A DNA stretch of 64,000 bases, from positions 1 through 64,000 of the forward strand of contig NZ_VUNS01000018.1 in assembly GCF_009695545.1 (NCBI RefSeq), written 5' to 3'. Below the pieces are notes generated by a model. It was not told the origin of the DNA. It made no database searches and saw nothing but the letters and a program-made list of their open reading frames with translations. A program made the position numbers and the translations under genes. Source of the stretch: Victivallis lenta (GTDB taxonomy: Bacteria > Verrucomicrobiota > Lentisphaeria > Victivallales > Victivallaceae). Shown here one piece after another: positions 1 through 9,795 of the stretch. Within the stretch, counting starts at the first letter, position 1, and each line of letters begins with the position of its first letter.

Positions 1-33
1 TTTGACTATGGGAGAGTAGCACGGTGCCGGGAA
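1..33 (+). rRNA. rrf: 5S rRNA, 3' end only
   Basis: The first bases contain the GGGAGAGTAG block followed by a GC-rich closing segment, as at the 3' end of bacterial 5S rRNA. A strong terminator follows directly. The rest of the rRNA operon would lie to the left of the window. The exact mature 3' end is a guess. Confidence 0.72.
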
Positions 34-40
34 TTTTTTT

Positions 41-83
41 ACCCGCCTTGACGTTTCGCACACGTTAAGGCGGGTCTTTTTTT
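41..83 (+). terminator. Intrinsic terminator of the rRNA operon
   Basis: A 13-bp stem (41-53 with 63-75, one G-T pair) with a 9-nt loop is followed by a run of T from 77 to 83. It sits immediately after the 5S 3' end, so it most likely ends the rRNA transcript. Confidence 0.85.
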
Positions 84-325
84 GGCGCGGAACAGGACGC
101 TCGTCCCACTGGCGCACCATGGCTTCGAAAAGGGAAGGCGCACCCCCCCCTTCCGGGGCGCCGTCTTTCTGCGCATTCGCGCTGCAGACCCGACCGGCTC
201 ACCAGCCGAATCTTCGAGTCGGTTTGTGAGCCCGCCGGTACGCACGCTGCCTTGACGCGCGGACAGGCGGACTTCGCTGCTATTCGATGATGCGTTCGAG
301 TTTATTTTTTCCTCTTTTTCGTTAG

Positions 326-364
326 TTCATGAAATAAACGTCGAAAAGGTTCTTATTTTCATGA
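326..364. promoter_or_regulatory. Candidate operator palindromes upstream of LacI-type gene
   Basis: TTCATGAA (326-333) is a perfect palindrome. TCATGAAATAA (327-337) recurs inverted as TTATTTTCATGA (353-364) with one extra T. The pair lies just upstream of a candidate promoter. LacI-family regulators usually bind such palindromes; that this regulator binds here is inferred. Confidence 0.35.
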
Positions 365-389
365 TTTTATCCGGGAGACTCTTGGCTTT

Positions 390-417
390 TTGCATTATCT
401 TTGTCATATTTTATAGC
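390..417 (+). promoter_or_regulatory. Candidate promoter of cassette 1
   Basis: TTGCAT (390-395), 16 bp, then TATAGC (412-417), a sigma70-like pair just upstream of the regulator gene. The -10 box is only moderately good. Confidence 0.4.
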
Positions 418-437
418 GAAAACAAGGTGTCAAGACA

Positions 438-1508
438 ATGCAGAAAACATTTACCATTCGTGATATCGCGACCCGGGCCGGTGTCTCTCTCGGTACCGTC
501 AGCCGGGTGATGAACAATGCGATCAACGTTGATCCTGAACTTCGGGAACGTACGCTCTCCGTCATGCGGGAATTTCACTATGTGCCGTTGCGGCGTCCGC
601 GGAAAAACTCCCGGCGAAACCTGGCCGAGGGTGGACGCGTCGCCATCCTGTTTTTCGATATGCAGTTCCATTGGGAGGACTCCTTCCCGGCCCGCTCCTG
701 TGCGGAGGGAATTTCAGAAATCTGCCGGATTTACGGTGTCAGACCGGACTTTTTCACACTGCTCGACTGCAGCGATGAAAAATTATTCCGGCATCTTTCC
801 GAATTTGATGGAATTCTGGTCAAGCACAATTTCCGCCACGGTGACGAACGACTCCGCCGGATTGGGGAATTGGCGGAAAAGGTGCCGATGGTCTGGTTCG
901 GCGTCAACGGGTTCAACCGTCGCTTTCCGAACGTGGTTCTCGACAACCATGCAGCCGGAGCACTTGCCGCGGAGGAACTGATCCGGCGCGGACACCGCGT
1001 GATCGCCTTTATCAGTACCGATCCGGATCACGGAATGTTCGCACAGCGGGCGGAGGGATTCCGGGAGGCGATGGCGGCTCGGGGACTCTGGCGGAGCGCG
1101 CTCTTTTTCGAAGAAAAATTCTCCACTGTTTCCTCGCCAAATCCCGATCCGATTCCGCCGCTGCTCGGCCGGACGCTCGGCCGGATCTTGGCATACCCGG
1201 AGAAGGTCACCGCTGCCGTTGTCACCAATGACTGGGGTTGTGTCGGTCTCTATCGCGCCTGCGGAGAACGCGGTTTACGGATTCCGGAAGAGCTGAGTAT
1301 AATCGGCTTCGACAACCAGATTCCGGTCTGCTGCAGCCTGAAACCGCCGCTTGCCAGCATTGAAAATCCGCTGGTCGATATCGGCCGGACTGCCATGGCG
1401 GAACTTCTGCAGAGGATCGATGCGAAGCACCGGAAACTGACGCTTCCGCCTAGTGTCCGGTTGCTTTCCGGTACTTTGATTGAACGCGGATCGCTCCGCT
1501 CGCTGTGA
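438..1508 (+). CDS. LacI-family transcriptional regulator (cassette 1)
   Basis: This 356-residue protein has the LacI layout. An N-terminal helix-turn-helix (about residues 6-30, IRDIATRAGVSLGTVSRVMN) is followed by a hinge and a periplasmic-binding-protein-like sugar sensor domain (about 65-345). Family members repress catabolic genes until a sugar ligand binds. It is the first gene of a same-strand group with a prepilin-like gene 30 bp downstream and two glycosidases after that, so it probably controls its own operon. The ATG at 438 keeps the whole HTH, although the upstream Shine-Dalgarno match is poor. The ligand cannot be read from the sequence. Confidence 0.92.
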   Translation: MQKTFTIRDIATRAGVSLGTVSRVMNNAINVDPELRERTLSVMREFHYVPLRRPRKNSRRNLAEGGRVAILFFDMQFHWEDSFPARSCAEGISEICRIYGVRPDFFTLLDCSDEKLFRHLSEFDGILVKHNFRHGDERLRRIGELAEKVPMVWFGVNGFNRRFPNVVLDNHAAGALAAEELIRRGHRVIAFISTDPDHGMFAQRAEGFREAMAARGLWRSALFFEEKFSTVSSPNPDPIPPLLGRTLGRILAYPEKVTAAVVTNDWGCVGLYRACGERGLRIPEELSIIGFDNQIPVCCSLKPPLASIENPLVDIGRTAMAELLQRIDAKHRKLTLPPSVRLLSGTLIERGSLRSL

Positions 1509-1538
1509 ATGATAACCAACCCGGAAAGGATTGTTAAG

Positions 1539-2195
1539 ATGAAATATCGCTGTTTTACCCTTATCGAACTTCTGGTCGTGATTGCGATCATCGCGATTCT
1601 CGCCTCAATGTTGCTGCCCGCGCTGAATCGGGCGCGGGAACGGGCACAACTCAGCAGCTGTCTCAGTAATCTGAAGCAGCTCGGCTATGCCTGCACTTCT
1701 TATCTTGCCGACAATGATGAATACTGGTTCCCGCTGGGAGTTGCGCACAGTGCTGACCGTTGGCCGAACAAGCTGGTTCCCCATCTCGGCGGAGACAGAA
1801 AGGTTTTCAAATGTCCCTCGGAAAAAAGCGAAGGCGAAGTTTCGTATGCGTATAACAACTACTTCCGTCTCAAGACGCGCATGAAGGATTCAATCATTGA
1901 CCCTCGACTGCGTTCCCGGGTGCTGGTGCTCGCCGATGCGGCGCCGCAGAAAACGACCGCTGCCGACGGTTCTCTTCATGGCGGCTGGGTCAACGATATG
2001 AATCCGGGTTATGGCTTTTTCGACCTGACCACCGGAGAATCGCTTTCCGGTCACGTTGTTAAATGGAATATCCTGTATGCCGATACTCATGCGGCGACCG
2101 TTACCCATGTACAGAGCTTTCCGACCGAGTTTCCGCAGGAACGGCTCGACTGGCCGCTCTATATGAAGCCCCGCTTCGGCTGGCCCTGGAATTGA
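1539..2195 (+). CDS. Prepilin-type N-terminal protein, pseudopilin-like (cassette 1)
   Basis: A 218-residue protein starting MKYRC followed by the hydrophobic prepilin helix [16 protein letters not shown] and a conserved [11 protein letters not shown] stretch. A late motif ([10 protein letters not shown]) corresponds to the DGH-type C-terminal motif of the PVC prepilin-like family. ATG 1539 is preferred over an upstream ATG at 1509 because GGAAAGGA lies 8 bp in front and the leader is then short. The residue before the helix is Cys rather than the Gly that prepilin peptidases normally need. The glycosidase gene starts 15 bp downstream, so the two are probably co-translated. Its role is unknown; surface display or secretion of the enzyme is possible. 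Confidence 0.88.
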   Translation: MKYRCFTLIELLVVIAIIAILASMLLPALNRARERAQLSSCLSNLKQLGYACTSYLADNDEYWFPLGVAHSADRWPNKLVPHLGGDRKVFKCPSEKSEGEVSYAYNNYFRLKTRMKDSIIDPRLRSRVLVLADAAPQKTTAADGSLHGGWVNDMNPGYGFFDLTTGESLSGHVVKWNILYADTHAATVTHVQSFPTEFPQERLDWPLYMKPRFGWPWN

Positions 2196-2210
2196 GGAGG
2201 AAAACCGGTT

Positions 2211-4199
2211 ATGCGAAAGAGATTTCTGATTCTTTTTACCGCCTGTTGCGTCATGCTTGCTGGAGCGGCGGAGTTTCGTTGGGATTTTTCCCGCTCCGGC
2301 GACGGCTGCACAGGCCGGGCAGTCCTGCCGCCCGTCGCCGCGGTCACGCTGAAGGACGGTGCGCTGGAGACCGGGAACACATCGGCCTGTTATCGGCTTC
2401 CCGCCAGATTCCCGGCCGGTTCCGGTTCCCTGCTGATTCGGTTTCGGCCGCTTGCTGCGACGGAACCGGGGCGAGAATATTGTCTGCTTGATGTGATGGA
2501 GGGCGGCAGCGGACTCCGCCTCTGGATTGACCGCAATGGTAATTTTGCCTGCGACCTGCGCGAAAACTGGCAGAATTGTTTCTGGTGGACCATGCCTGCC
2601 GCGAAACTTGATGCAGGGCGATGGAATGAGCTCGTTCTGCTCTGGTCTCCGGAGAAACTTTCGATCCGGTTCGGCGGGCGTACGGTCTATGAAAAGAAGC
2701 AGCCTGTACTGCCGTCGAAATGGGGACAGGCTGTTGCGCTCGGCGCTTTTTCGGACGGCAAGGCTGCTTTCCCGCTTCGCATCGCTTCGCTGATTCTCTC
2801 TGACAAGGCGGAGTTTCCGGCCGGCGGGAGAATTCAGGGGACCTTTGTCCGTCCCGTCGCGCGCCGGGTGAAACCGGTGTTCGGACTCAATCTGCATACG
2901 CGCAATTCGGACCGGGAGCTGCCGGTCATCGCCGGCAGCGGCGTCAGACGGGTACGGTTTCACTTCTCCTGGAATGAGGCGGAATCGGAGAAAGGTATCA
3001 TGCAGTTGCCGCAGAGCGCCTTCGACTTCATGGCGTCACTGGACCGGGCAGGGCTTGAGCCGCTGATGATCCTCGCTTACGGGAATCGGCATTACAATGT
3101 TCCCGGCACGCCGGGCGGATTTGACGAGCTCAAGGGACAGAATGCCGCTTTTCATGCCGGATTCGGCCGCTACGCCCGTTATATGGCCGAAACTTTCGGC
3201 AGTGCCGGCAGCGGTCAGGTGAAGGAGTATGAGGTGTGGAACGAGGAGAACGGCGCGACGCCGGAGGAGTATATGGCTGTACTCCGCAGCGCAGTGGGAA
3301 ACATCCGCGCCGTTGACCCGGCGGCGAAGATCATATTCGGCGGCATCTCCCGCATGGATCATGCTTTTCTTCTACGTTGCTTCGAGCTCGGCGCCGGGAA
3401 ACTTGTCGATGCCGTCGCGTTGCATCCATACCGGCAGGAGGTCCCGCCTGAGGCATCGTATCAGAGCATGCGCCGGTTCAACGGCGAAACCGCGAACTAT
3501 GCAGAAGAACTGCTGAAAATGCGTGAAACGGTGGACCGTCTCTCTCCGGCCGGAAAATCGATTCCCCTCTGGATCACCGAGTTCGGCTATTGGACCGTCG
3601 ATGCCCAGCCGTCGCTGGATCCGGCCGCTTCCGTCTCGCACGATGTACAGGCCAAGTACCTGCTGCGCTCAATGCTCCAGAATCTTGCGCTCGGAGTGGA
3701 CCGCTACTACTGGTACCGGGCGGTAGACAGCGCGTTTTTCGGGCTGACCTGCGGACCGGGTTATTTGCCGCGTCCGGGATATTTCGCTCTTCGTCATCTG
3801 AATGCGAAGTTCCCGCCAGGTAGCGAGTTCGAGGTGCTGGATCATGAAATTGCCGTTATCGCCGATACGGAGAATCGCAGACGGCTCGAAGTGCTCTACG
3901 GTTCATTCGATCCGCATGCCTATCTGTTCCGGAGGCAGGACGGCGCGCTCTTTCTGGCCCTCTGGAATGGAGGACGGGCGGCTGACCGGCAGACTGAGCT
4001 CCCGGTTGCCGATGTCGAGCTGCCGTTCGAGCTGGCATCGGAAAATACCGGTGTGTACGACCTCCTTCTCGGTTCGGACCGCGCCTGGTTCACCTCGGAA
4101 CCGGTTCGCGTCCGCATCCGGAACCGGAATGGCCGAAGCCGTATCGAAGGCGTGAAATTCTGTGACACCCCGGTTCTGCTGGAGTTGAAGACCCGATGA
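2211..4199 (+). CDS. Secreted TIM-barrel glycoside hydrolase, GH39-like, with N-terminal LamG-like domain
   Basis: This 662-residue protein has a signal peptide (about 1-20, ending LAGAAE). A beta-sandwich/LamG-like region follows (about 25-205), then a clan-A TIM barrel (about 220-600). The likely acid/base is the first Glu of YEVWNEENG and the likely nucleophile is the Glu of LWITEFGYWT. This pattern fits GH39/GH5-type enzymes, but family and substrate are not certain. A good ribosome binding site (GAGGAGGAAAA) precedes ATG 2211. It follows the prepilin-like gene by 15 bp and overlaps the next gene by 4 bp, giving a tight operon. It probably acts outside the cell or in the periplasm on plant or host polysaccharide. 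Confidence 0.85.
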   Translation: MRKRFLILFTACCVMLAGAAEFRWDFSRSGDGCTGRAVLPPVAAVTLKDGALETGNTSACYRLPARFPAGSGSLLIRFRPLAATEPGREYCLLDVMEGGSGLRLWIDRNGNFACDLRENWQNCFWWTMPAAKLDAGRWNELVLLWSPEKLSIRFGGRTVYEKKQPVLPSKWGQAVALGAFSDGKAAFPLRIASLILSDKAEFPAGGRIQGTFVRPVARRVKPVFGLNLHTRNSDRELPVIAGSGVRRVRFHFSWNEAESEKGIMQLPQSAFDFMASLDRAGLEPLMILAYGNRHYNVPGTPGGFDELKGQNAAFHAGFGRYARYMAETFGSAGSGQVKEYEVWNEENGATPEEYMAVLRSAVGNIRAVDPAAKIIFGGISRMDHAFLLRCFELGAGKLVDAVALHPYRQEVPPEASYQSMRRFNGETANYAEELLKMRETVDRLSPAGKSIPLWITEFGYWTVDAQPSLDPAASVSHDVQAKYLLRSMLQNLALGVDRYYWYRAVDSAFFGLTCGPGYLPRPGYFALRHLNAKFPPGSEFEVLDHEIAVIADTENRRRLEVLYGSFDPHAYLFRRQDGALFLALWNGGRAADRQTELPVADVELPFELASENTGVYDLLLGSDRAWFTSEPVRVRIRNRNGRSRIEGVKFCDTPVLLELKTR

Positions 4200-5428
4200 C
4201 CGCCGCCGACGAATTCTACGAAGCGGCTCTTCGCATCGCCGACCGCAAGCTCGACCGCGAAGGGCCGTTCGGTCCGGTTTTGCGCCCCCGGCTTGGAACC
4301 GGCGGGAATTTCAGCGATCTGTTTCTCTGGGACACGGTTTTTTGCATATTCTGGGCGAAGTATCACCCGGAACGCTATCCGCTGGAGAATTCGCTCGATA
4401 ATTTTTACCGTTTGGCCGATGTTGACGGTTTTATCAGTCGCCAATATCTGCCGACCGGGGAGTCGAAGTGGTCGAAAGAGCACCCGATCTCTTTTGCTCC
4501 GCCGATTCTGGCCTGGGCCGAACTGGAGTTGGCCGAAGCAGGGTTGTTTCCAGGGCGGCTGGAGCGGGTTTACCCGGCTCTGGTCCGGCATCACGCTTTC
4601 TGCCGGGCGCATTTCCGCCAGCCGGACGGAATGTTTTTCAGCGATCCCTTTGGCTGCGGGCTGGACAATCTGCCGCGTTGGCCGCGTTCCGGCCCGGACC
4701 CCACCGGCGGAATCCCGCTGCGGAAGGAGCATATTCACCCCGCTTTTCAGGCGACGACCGGTAAAAAGCTGCTGCCCGACCCGCGCTTCTGCTGGAACCG
4801 GCAGGCCGACTGGATCGACACGAGTGCCCAGATGGCTTTCAACGCCAGGAATCTCGCCCGGATCGCGGAACGGATCGGCTGTCCGGGCCGGGAGATCGAC
4901 GCATACCGGCAGGAGCATGCCGCAATCGCGGCGGCGATCAACCGGATCGCCTGGAGCGAGGCGGACGGCTTCTATTTTGACACGCTCGCCGACGGTACGC
5001 CGATTCGCCGCTTCTTTGCGACCAGCTACTGGACATTGCCGGCCGGCGTCGTGCCGGAGGAACGGCTCGACCGCTATCTGGCGCACCTGAACGATCCTGC
5101 GAAATTCTGTCGCCCGGTTCCGGTTCCGACCCTTGCGGCGGACGACCCCGATTACGATCCGGAGAACGGCTATTCAGCCGGTCCGGTCTGGATCTTCATG
5201 GATTATATGATTTTGCGGGGGCTGCGGAGCTGCGGCCGGGAAGCGCTGGCTCGGTCGATCGCGTCAAAACTGTTCGAAGGAACGCTTCGGCTGTTCCGTT
5301 CCACCGGAACGATCTGGGAGAACTATTCGCCGGAAGACTCCGGCCGGCCGGCGAAGGGCGAGCCCGACTTCTGCGGCTGGTCGGCGCTCGCGCCGATTGC
5401 CGTCCGCCGGGAGTTTCTCGATTGCTGA
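4196..5428 (+). CDS. Cytoplasmic GH63/MGH1-like glycosidase
   Basis: A 410-residue protein without a signal peptide. The FSDLFLWDTVF start of the fold, the GFISRQYLPTGES segment and the late TIWENYSPEDSG...CGWSALAP segment are typical of the (alpha/alpha)6-barrel group that includes GH63 and mannosylglycerate hydrolase-like enzymes. It overlaps the secreted glycosidase by 4 bp (ATGA), so translation is coupled. The pairing suggests that the upstream enzyme releases oligosaccharides outside and this one finishes them inside. The sugar specificity is not readable. Confidence 0.78.
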   Translation: MTAADEFYEAALRIADRKLDREGPFGPVLRPRLGTGGNFSDLFLWDTVFCIFWAKYHPERYPLENSLDNFYRLADVDGFISRQYLPTGESKWSKEHPISFAPPILAWAELELAEAGLFPGRLERVYPALVRHHAFCRAHFRQPDGMFFSDPFGCGLDNLPRWPRSGPDPTGGIPLRKEHIHPAFQATTGKKLLPDPRFCWNRQADWIDTSAQMAFNARNLARIAERIGCPGREIDAYRQEHAAIAAAINRIAWSEADGFYFDTLADGTPIRRFFATSYWTLPAGVVPEERLDRYLAHLNDPAKFCRPVPVPTLAADDPDYDPENGYSAGPVWIFMDYMILRGLRSCGREALARSIASKLFEGTLRLFRSTGTIWENYSPEDSGRPAKGEPDFCGWSALAPIAVRREFLDC

Positions 5429-5484
5429 ACGGCCTGCTGCTTTTTCCCGTTTCCCGTTTTCCGGACGGAGGATGCATCGTGAGA

Positions 5485-7911
5485 TCAACGTGCGTAAAAA
5501 AATCTGACGTTCCGTATCCGGTAGGAGATTCGGTCCCGGCGTGAATTGATGCCGAGCCGGATTTTTACGATCTCTCCGCCGTCGATGTCGGGCGGAAGCT
5601 GGATGCGGCACTCTTCCCATTCCGTGTCCGGCACATTCACCTTGAGCTGGAGTGTTTTTCTGTTTTTCAGCACCAGCATCAGCAGCATTTGCCGGATTCC
5701 CTTCGGCTCGGAGCTTTTGGCTTCGAATGCGATGATCCTGGCACCGGCCAGTGACTCCTGAGGCAGCTGAAGCGTATATTCGGGATAGGTCCAGCGGTCG
5801 ACTCCGGCAGGATATTCCGTCGTGAAGCAAAGCGCGTTTTCATCCTCATCGTATGCGGCCGTCTGCTCGCCGGAGGAATTTTTGCGCCAGTTCACCGGGT
5901 CGACAAGCTGCGGCATTTCGACTTCCCGGCAGGCTTCCATTCCCGCCTTCAGGTTCCGCAGCGGAATGACGAGCGGAGAAGTCGCCCTGCCGCCGAAAAT
6001 ACCTTCGACCCGGAGTTCGCCTTTGAATGTTTCATTCAGCGCCGGCTTGAAGAAGACTTCAAACTCCGATTTTCCGAATGGCGGCAGAGTGACCGCATCG
6101 GGAATTCCCCTGCTGCCGCCTCCCGAAACGGAAATCCGCCCCTGCTTTTCCCGGCCGGAAAAATTCCATGCCTGAAGTTTGAAACGAACGGTGTCGTTCC
6201 TGATGTCCGTCCCGTCCTTGCCGACCCAGAGTTTGAAGTCATCGGAAAGCTCTGTCCGGAAGACAATGCTTCTGTCAAGTTTTTCCGGTTCGCTTCTCTC
6301 TGTTTTCTGCGAGATGAACGGAATGTCGGGCCGGAGCGAAGGAGGACAATCGATGAAAGCGGGAAAACGGGTCGCCGTCATTTGCGCTCCATCCGCTTCG
6401 AAAGGTGTTCCGAAATGGTCGACTCCTGCCAGTTTGCCGCCGCTCCCGGGGAGGGCGAATTTGCGGGACAGCAGGTTTTGCGTGTCGAGATTCGGACGTT
6501 CCTCCTTTGTATCGAGCTCGGAAATGCTCCAGTAAACCAGGATTTTCCGGCCGTCTCTGCGCCGGTAGAGGAAGCCTTTGATTCCATCGCCCAGCCGGAT
6601 CTCCCCTTCCGGCTCCGCGTTGCCGAGCCGGTCGATCAGTGTTGCAAGCACGGCATAACCGGGCTTTACCGTAAAATCGTGCCGCAGCATGCCCCAATCC
6701 TTTTTGCCGGCCCGTTCGTTGTAAGGCGGCAGGACGAAAAAGAAATCACGTTCGACTCCGAGAAACTGCATGGTAATCATCATTTTGGCGATATATTCGG
6801 CAACCAGGAGCTCCTGGGCGGGGGAGTGCTTTCGAACGCCCTTGATTCCGCTCTCCTCCCGGGCTGCTCCCTCCATGTTGGAGCCGTTTTCCGTGAACCA
6901 GATCGGCAGATGAGTGAGGTTATGGCGCTTCAGATGATTCCGGATATCCTGCAGCACGGCCGGGAAGTCCCGGATGACGGCGTAGGTATGCATATTGAAG
7001 ATATCCGCATAATCGCCGGCTCCGTTGAGCAGCACGACGTGATTGTAATTCAGCAGCGGAGTACGCGCATATCCGCCGGGAGCGACGGTCAGCTCCGGGT
7101 CGCCGGCCTTGAATCCGAGGTAGGCCGATTTCAGCGCGGCGGCATAATCCCAGGCGCCTTCCGGGGCGAATCCGATGTCGGGTTCGTTCCAGAACTCCCA
7201 GACGGTCATCTTTCCCCTGAATTCCCGGGCGAGCTTCCGGGCGAAACGATAATTCGCCATCAGGTCGGAGGGCAGCCGGGGAGTGTTGCTTCTCGTCCAG
7301 GAGGGCGCATCATGGTAGACCCCGGAAATCCGGATTCCGCGTTCGGAAAGCAAATCCGCATTCAGCCGGTACTGTTTCCAGTCGAATTTGCCGGGTTCCG
7401 GCTCGACATCGCTCCAGCGCAGGCGCTCGCGGACCATCTGGATACCGGCGCGGCGTGCAACCTCGGAGACTATGGCGAAAGCGTCCGCCGGCCGGAACGG
7501 ATTCTCCTTCTGAGGCGCGGCCAGCCAGCTCTGCGCGGAGTCGACGGCGAAAAACAGGTCCGGATTTTTTTCCCGTTTTTCCGGGTCGGGGACCACGGCG
7601 AAGCTGCGGCTGCCGGGGATTCCGGCGACTTCGAGCTTGTAGTAACCGTTCGGAAGAGCGGGCAGAGTGAAGCCGGCGCCGGAAAAATTTTCTTCCCGGA
7701 TGATTTCGTCCTGCCAGTTGCGGAGAATCCAGCGTCCATTTTCCGCCGCTCCGGCATCCAGGGAGAAACGCAGTTCCTCCCCCTGCAGAAAGGCGGCGCC
7801 GGGCGCTGCCGCCGTGACCGTGTCTCCGTCTGCCGCTTCCGCAGCCGGAGCAAGAAGAAAAATGGCGGCAGCGAGAATAAGAATCATCTGTCTCATCATC
7901 TTAAAGTTCAC
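5485..7911 (-). CDS. Secreted multidomain TIM-barrel glycoside hydrolase (cassette 2)
   Basis: About 808 residues with a signal peptide ending in APAAEA, an N-terminal beta domain, and a TIM barrel with acid/base Glu in [11 protein letters not shown] and nucleophile Glu in [11 protein letters not shown]. The C-terminal third looks like Ig- and CBM-type beta domains. The start is ambiguous. GTG 7911 has GGAGG five bases upstream and overlaps the prepilin gene; ATG 7899 lies just after its stop; ATG 7923 gives a less signal-like N-terminus. The barrel resembles GH39 and related clan-A enzymes. It is the last gene of cassette 2 and runs convergently with the GH63-like gene. Confidence 0.85.
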   Translation of the reverse strand: MNFKMMRQMILILAAAIFLLAPAAEAADGDTVTAAAPGAAFLQGEELRFSLDAGAAENGRWILRNWQDEIIREENFSGAGFTLPALPNGYYKLEVAGIPGSRSFAVVPDPEKREKNPDLFFAVDSAQSWLAAPQKENPFRPADAFAIVSEVARRAGIQMVRERLRWSDVEPEPGKFDWKQYRLNADLLSERGIRISGVYHDAPSWTRSNTPRLPSDLMANYRFARKLAREFRGKMTVWEFWNEPDIGFAPEGAWDYAAALKSAYLGFKAGDPELTVAPGGYARTPLLNYNHVVLLNGAGDYADIFNMHTYAVIRDFPAVLQDIRNHLKRHNLTHLPIWFTENGSNMEGAAREESGIKGVRKHSPAQELLVAEYIAKMMITMQFLGVERDFFFVLPPYNERAGKKDWGMLRHDFTVKPGYAVLATLIDRLGNAEPEGEIRLGDGIKGFLYRRRDGRKILVYWSISELDTKEERPNLDTQNLLSRKFALPGSGGKLAGVDHFGTPFEADGAQMTATRFPAFIDCPPSLRPDIPFISQKTERSEPEKLDRSIVFRTELSDDFKLWVGKDGTDIRNDTVRFKLQAWNFSGREKQGRISVSGGGSRGIPDAVTLPPFGKSEFEVFFKPALNETFKGELRVEGIFGGRATSPLVIPLRNLKAGMEACREVEMPQLVDPVNWRKNSSGEQTAAYDEDENALCFTTEYPAGVDRWTYPEYTLQLPQESLAGARIIAFEAKSSEPKGIRQMLLMLVLKNRKTLQLKVNVPDTEWEECRIQLPPDIDGGEIVKIRLGINSRRDRISYRIRNVRFFYAR

Positions 7912-8578
7912 ACCTGCCTCCATGAATCACTGCGGATTTGAATCCGAGTTCTTTCAGTTCGTTGCTGCTCTGCGATTTTACATGCCCGTCGAAGAAGGTC
8001 ATGTTGCAGCGTCCGGTGTGAATCAGGGTGATTCCGCTGGTGTCGGTGCCGGAACCGTCCCAGCCCGGTGAAAACACGTATATTCCCTTGCCGGCATTGC
8101 CGCTGGGCACGATGCGCATGGTGTCGGCGAACATGAAAATTTCGGTGGGGCGGCGCATCTTTTTCTGGGAGTAATAGAGACTGCCGGAAGCGAAGGTTCC
8201 CCAGACCGTTTTTTTTCCGTTGTAGAATGTGTTGTACAAATTGGTCCGGTACATGCCGTAGGTCTGCTGAAGGTAGGGATCGGAATTCGTCTTGATCGTC
8301 GGGCAGTACAGAATTCCGGGCACTCCGATGTATTTCTGCTCCTTCAGGTATTTTCCCCAGGAGACGACTCCGGTGGTCGTGAAATTCGTGAAGACGAACT
8401 GGTTGTTGTCTTCAGCATACAGCAGAAAGCCGCGGTGAAGCTGACTTTGCTGATTGAGGCAGGAGGTGGCCCGGCCCCTTTCACGCGCGCCGTTCAGCGC
8501 CGGAAGCAGCATGGCGGCGAGGATGGCGATGATCGCAATGACGACCAGCAGCTCGATCAAGGTGAAACTCTTCTTCAT
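7901..8578 (-). CDS. Prepilin-type N-terminal protein, pseudopilin-like (cassette 2)
   Basis: 225 residues beginning MKKS then the prepilin helix [16 protein letters not shown] and [11 protein letters not shown]. The C-terminal part contains [10 protein letters not shown], the DGH motif of this family. The residue before the helix is Ser, not Gly. AGGAGA precedes the start at a normal distance. It sits 18 bp after the LacI-type gene and overlaps the start of the glycosidase gene, as in the other cassettes. One membrane-inserting helix and an exported globular domain are expected. Confidence 0.88.
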   Translation of the reverse strand: MKKSFTLIELLVVIAIIAILAAMLLPALNGARERGRATSCLNQQSQLHRGFLLYAEDNNQFVFTNFTTTGVVSWGKYLKEQKYIGVPGILYCPTIKTNSDPYLQQTYGMYRTNLYNTFYNGKKTVWGTFASGSLYYSQKKMRRPTEIFMFADTMRIVPSGNAGKGIYVFSPGWDGSGTDTSGITLIHTGRCNMTFFDGHVKSQSSNELKELGFKSAVIHGGRCEL

Positions 8579-8596
8579 CGTTTTTGATCTCCTGTA

Positions 8597-9628
8597 CTAT
8601 CCAATATGCTTTGCGGTTGTCTCGCGAATGGTCATGGTCGGCTCGATCAGAATCTGCGGTTCTTTCAACGGTCTGCCCTCAATCAGGGTCTTCAGCATGT
8701 AAATCCCGCGGAAAATCGCTTCCGGCGCGTTCCAGGCGATTGAGCTGACCGTCGGAAAACTCTGTTCCGCTTCCGCTTGGGAGCTGCAGGCGAAGACGCT
8801 CAGCTGTTCCGGCACCCGGACTCCCGCTTCGCAGGCGGCATAGAGAATCCCTTTGGCCGCGCGGCCGTCACTGCAGATTACGGCGCTCGGAAACTCTTTG
8901 CGGGAAAACAGTTTCCGCCCGAATTCAACCGCGCCCCTCGTGGTGGCGGCATCCTCTTTGAGCGGCAACCGGACCGACCATTCGTCCGGACGGTAATCGA
9001 GGGCGAATTCATCGACGGCCCGCAGGAAACCGGTTTCAATCTGCCGCTGCCGACGGTATTCCAGCGGCCCCGTAACCAGGCCGAAGCGGCGGTGATCCAG
9101 CGCCGTCAGGTACTGGACCGCCTTGTAGAAGGCGAGTTCGTAATCGGAGAGCAGATTGTATCTGGATTCCTCTTCGAGGGCGACGAAAGGAAAATCCGGA
9201 TTCTCCTCCAGAAATTTCCGCACGGCCGGAGAGATGGTTCCTCCGTGAAGCACACCGCCGGCGAGACCGTTGACCAGAAGCGAGGGAATCTTTGAGGAAG
9301 CCGGGTCGTGGTATTCAATCTGGCAGCGCAGTTCCTCCGATTCGCATTGGCGGATGAAGCTCGATATCATCGGCATGAAGTAACCCGAGCCGAAGATCCG
9401 CTCCGGGAGGTCGCTGACGATCAGCCCGAGATCGCGGCTTCGCTTCTGCTTGAGCAGCTTGGCGGCCATGTTGGGCTCGTAATTCATTTCCGCGGCAACC
9501 TTGCGCACCCGTTCCCGCATCGCGTTCGAAACCGTTCCGGTCCCGTTCAGCGCCGCGGATACCGTGGCGACCGCTACGCCGGCGGCATCGGCGATATCTT
9601 TCAGCTTGACAACCCGGTCGCGATTCAT
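8597..9628 (-). CDS. LacI-family transcriptional regulator (cassette 2)
   Basis: 343 residues: N-terminal HTH (LKDIADAAGVAVATVSAALN, about residues 9-28), a YEPN hinge start, then the periplasmic-binding-like sensor domain. It is the first gene of the cassette and is preceded by GAAAGGA and a near-perfect sigma70 promoter with a palindrome just downstream of the -10 box. This makes autoregulation of the whole cassette likely. The effector is unknown. Confidence 0.92.
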   Translation of the reverse strand: MNRDRVVKLKDIADAAGVAVATVSAALNGTGTVSNAMRERVRKVAAEMNYEPNMAAKLLKQKRSRDLGLIVSDLPERIFGSGYFMPMISSFIRQCESEELRCQIEYHDPASSKIPSLLVNGLAGGVLHGGTISPAVRKFLEENPDFPFVALEEESRYNLLSDYELAFYKAVQYLTALDHRRFGLVTGPLEYRRQRQIETGFLRAVDEFALDYRPDEWSVRLPLKEDAATTRGAVEFGRKLFSRKEFPSAVICSDGRAAKGILYAACEAGVRVPEQLSVFACSSQAEAEQSFPTVSSIAWNAPEAIFRGIYMLKTLIEGRPLKEPQILIEPTMTIRETTAKHIG

Positions 9629-9645
9629 ATGAAATCCTTTCGTAT

Positions 9646-9659
9646 CGTTCCATGAAACG
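9646..9659. promoter_or_regulatory. Candidate LacI-type operator for cassette 2
   Basis: CGTTCCATGAAACG is palindromic at six of seven base pairs. It lies between the -10 box and the start codon of the LacI-type gene, where a bound repressor would block transcription. The second inverted repeat AAACCG-CCGC-CGGTTT in the promoter spacer could be another contact site. Binding is inferred. Confidence 0.5.
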
Positions 9660-9669
9660 TTCTATATTA

Positions 9670-9698
9670 ATTATACCAAACCGGCGGCGGTTTGTCAA
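9670..9698 (-). promoter_or_regulatory. Sigma70 promoter of cassette 2
   Basis: Read on the minus strand: TTGACA (9698-9693), exactly 17 bp, then TATAAT (9675-9670). This is a perfect consensus pair directly upstream of the LacI-type gene, so the cassette should be strongly expressed unless repressed. Confidence 0.85.
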
Positions 9699-9795
9699 GA
9701 GGGGGATCGGAAAAAGTCGGAATTATCCGGCCGCATCTTTGCATGAGGAGATATCCGGAGGAGTGAAGACGCCGTGAAATGTTTCCGCTGTGTTT

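Larger units (their letters stand above)
84..437. other. Intergenic region between rRNA operon and cassette 1
   Basis: No convincing gene is seen in this stretch of about 350 bases. The left part is GC-rich with small inverted repeats. The right part (from about 300) is AT-rich and holds the presumed control region of the LacI-type gene that starts at 438. Confidence 0.5.
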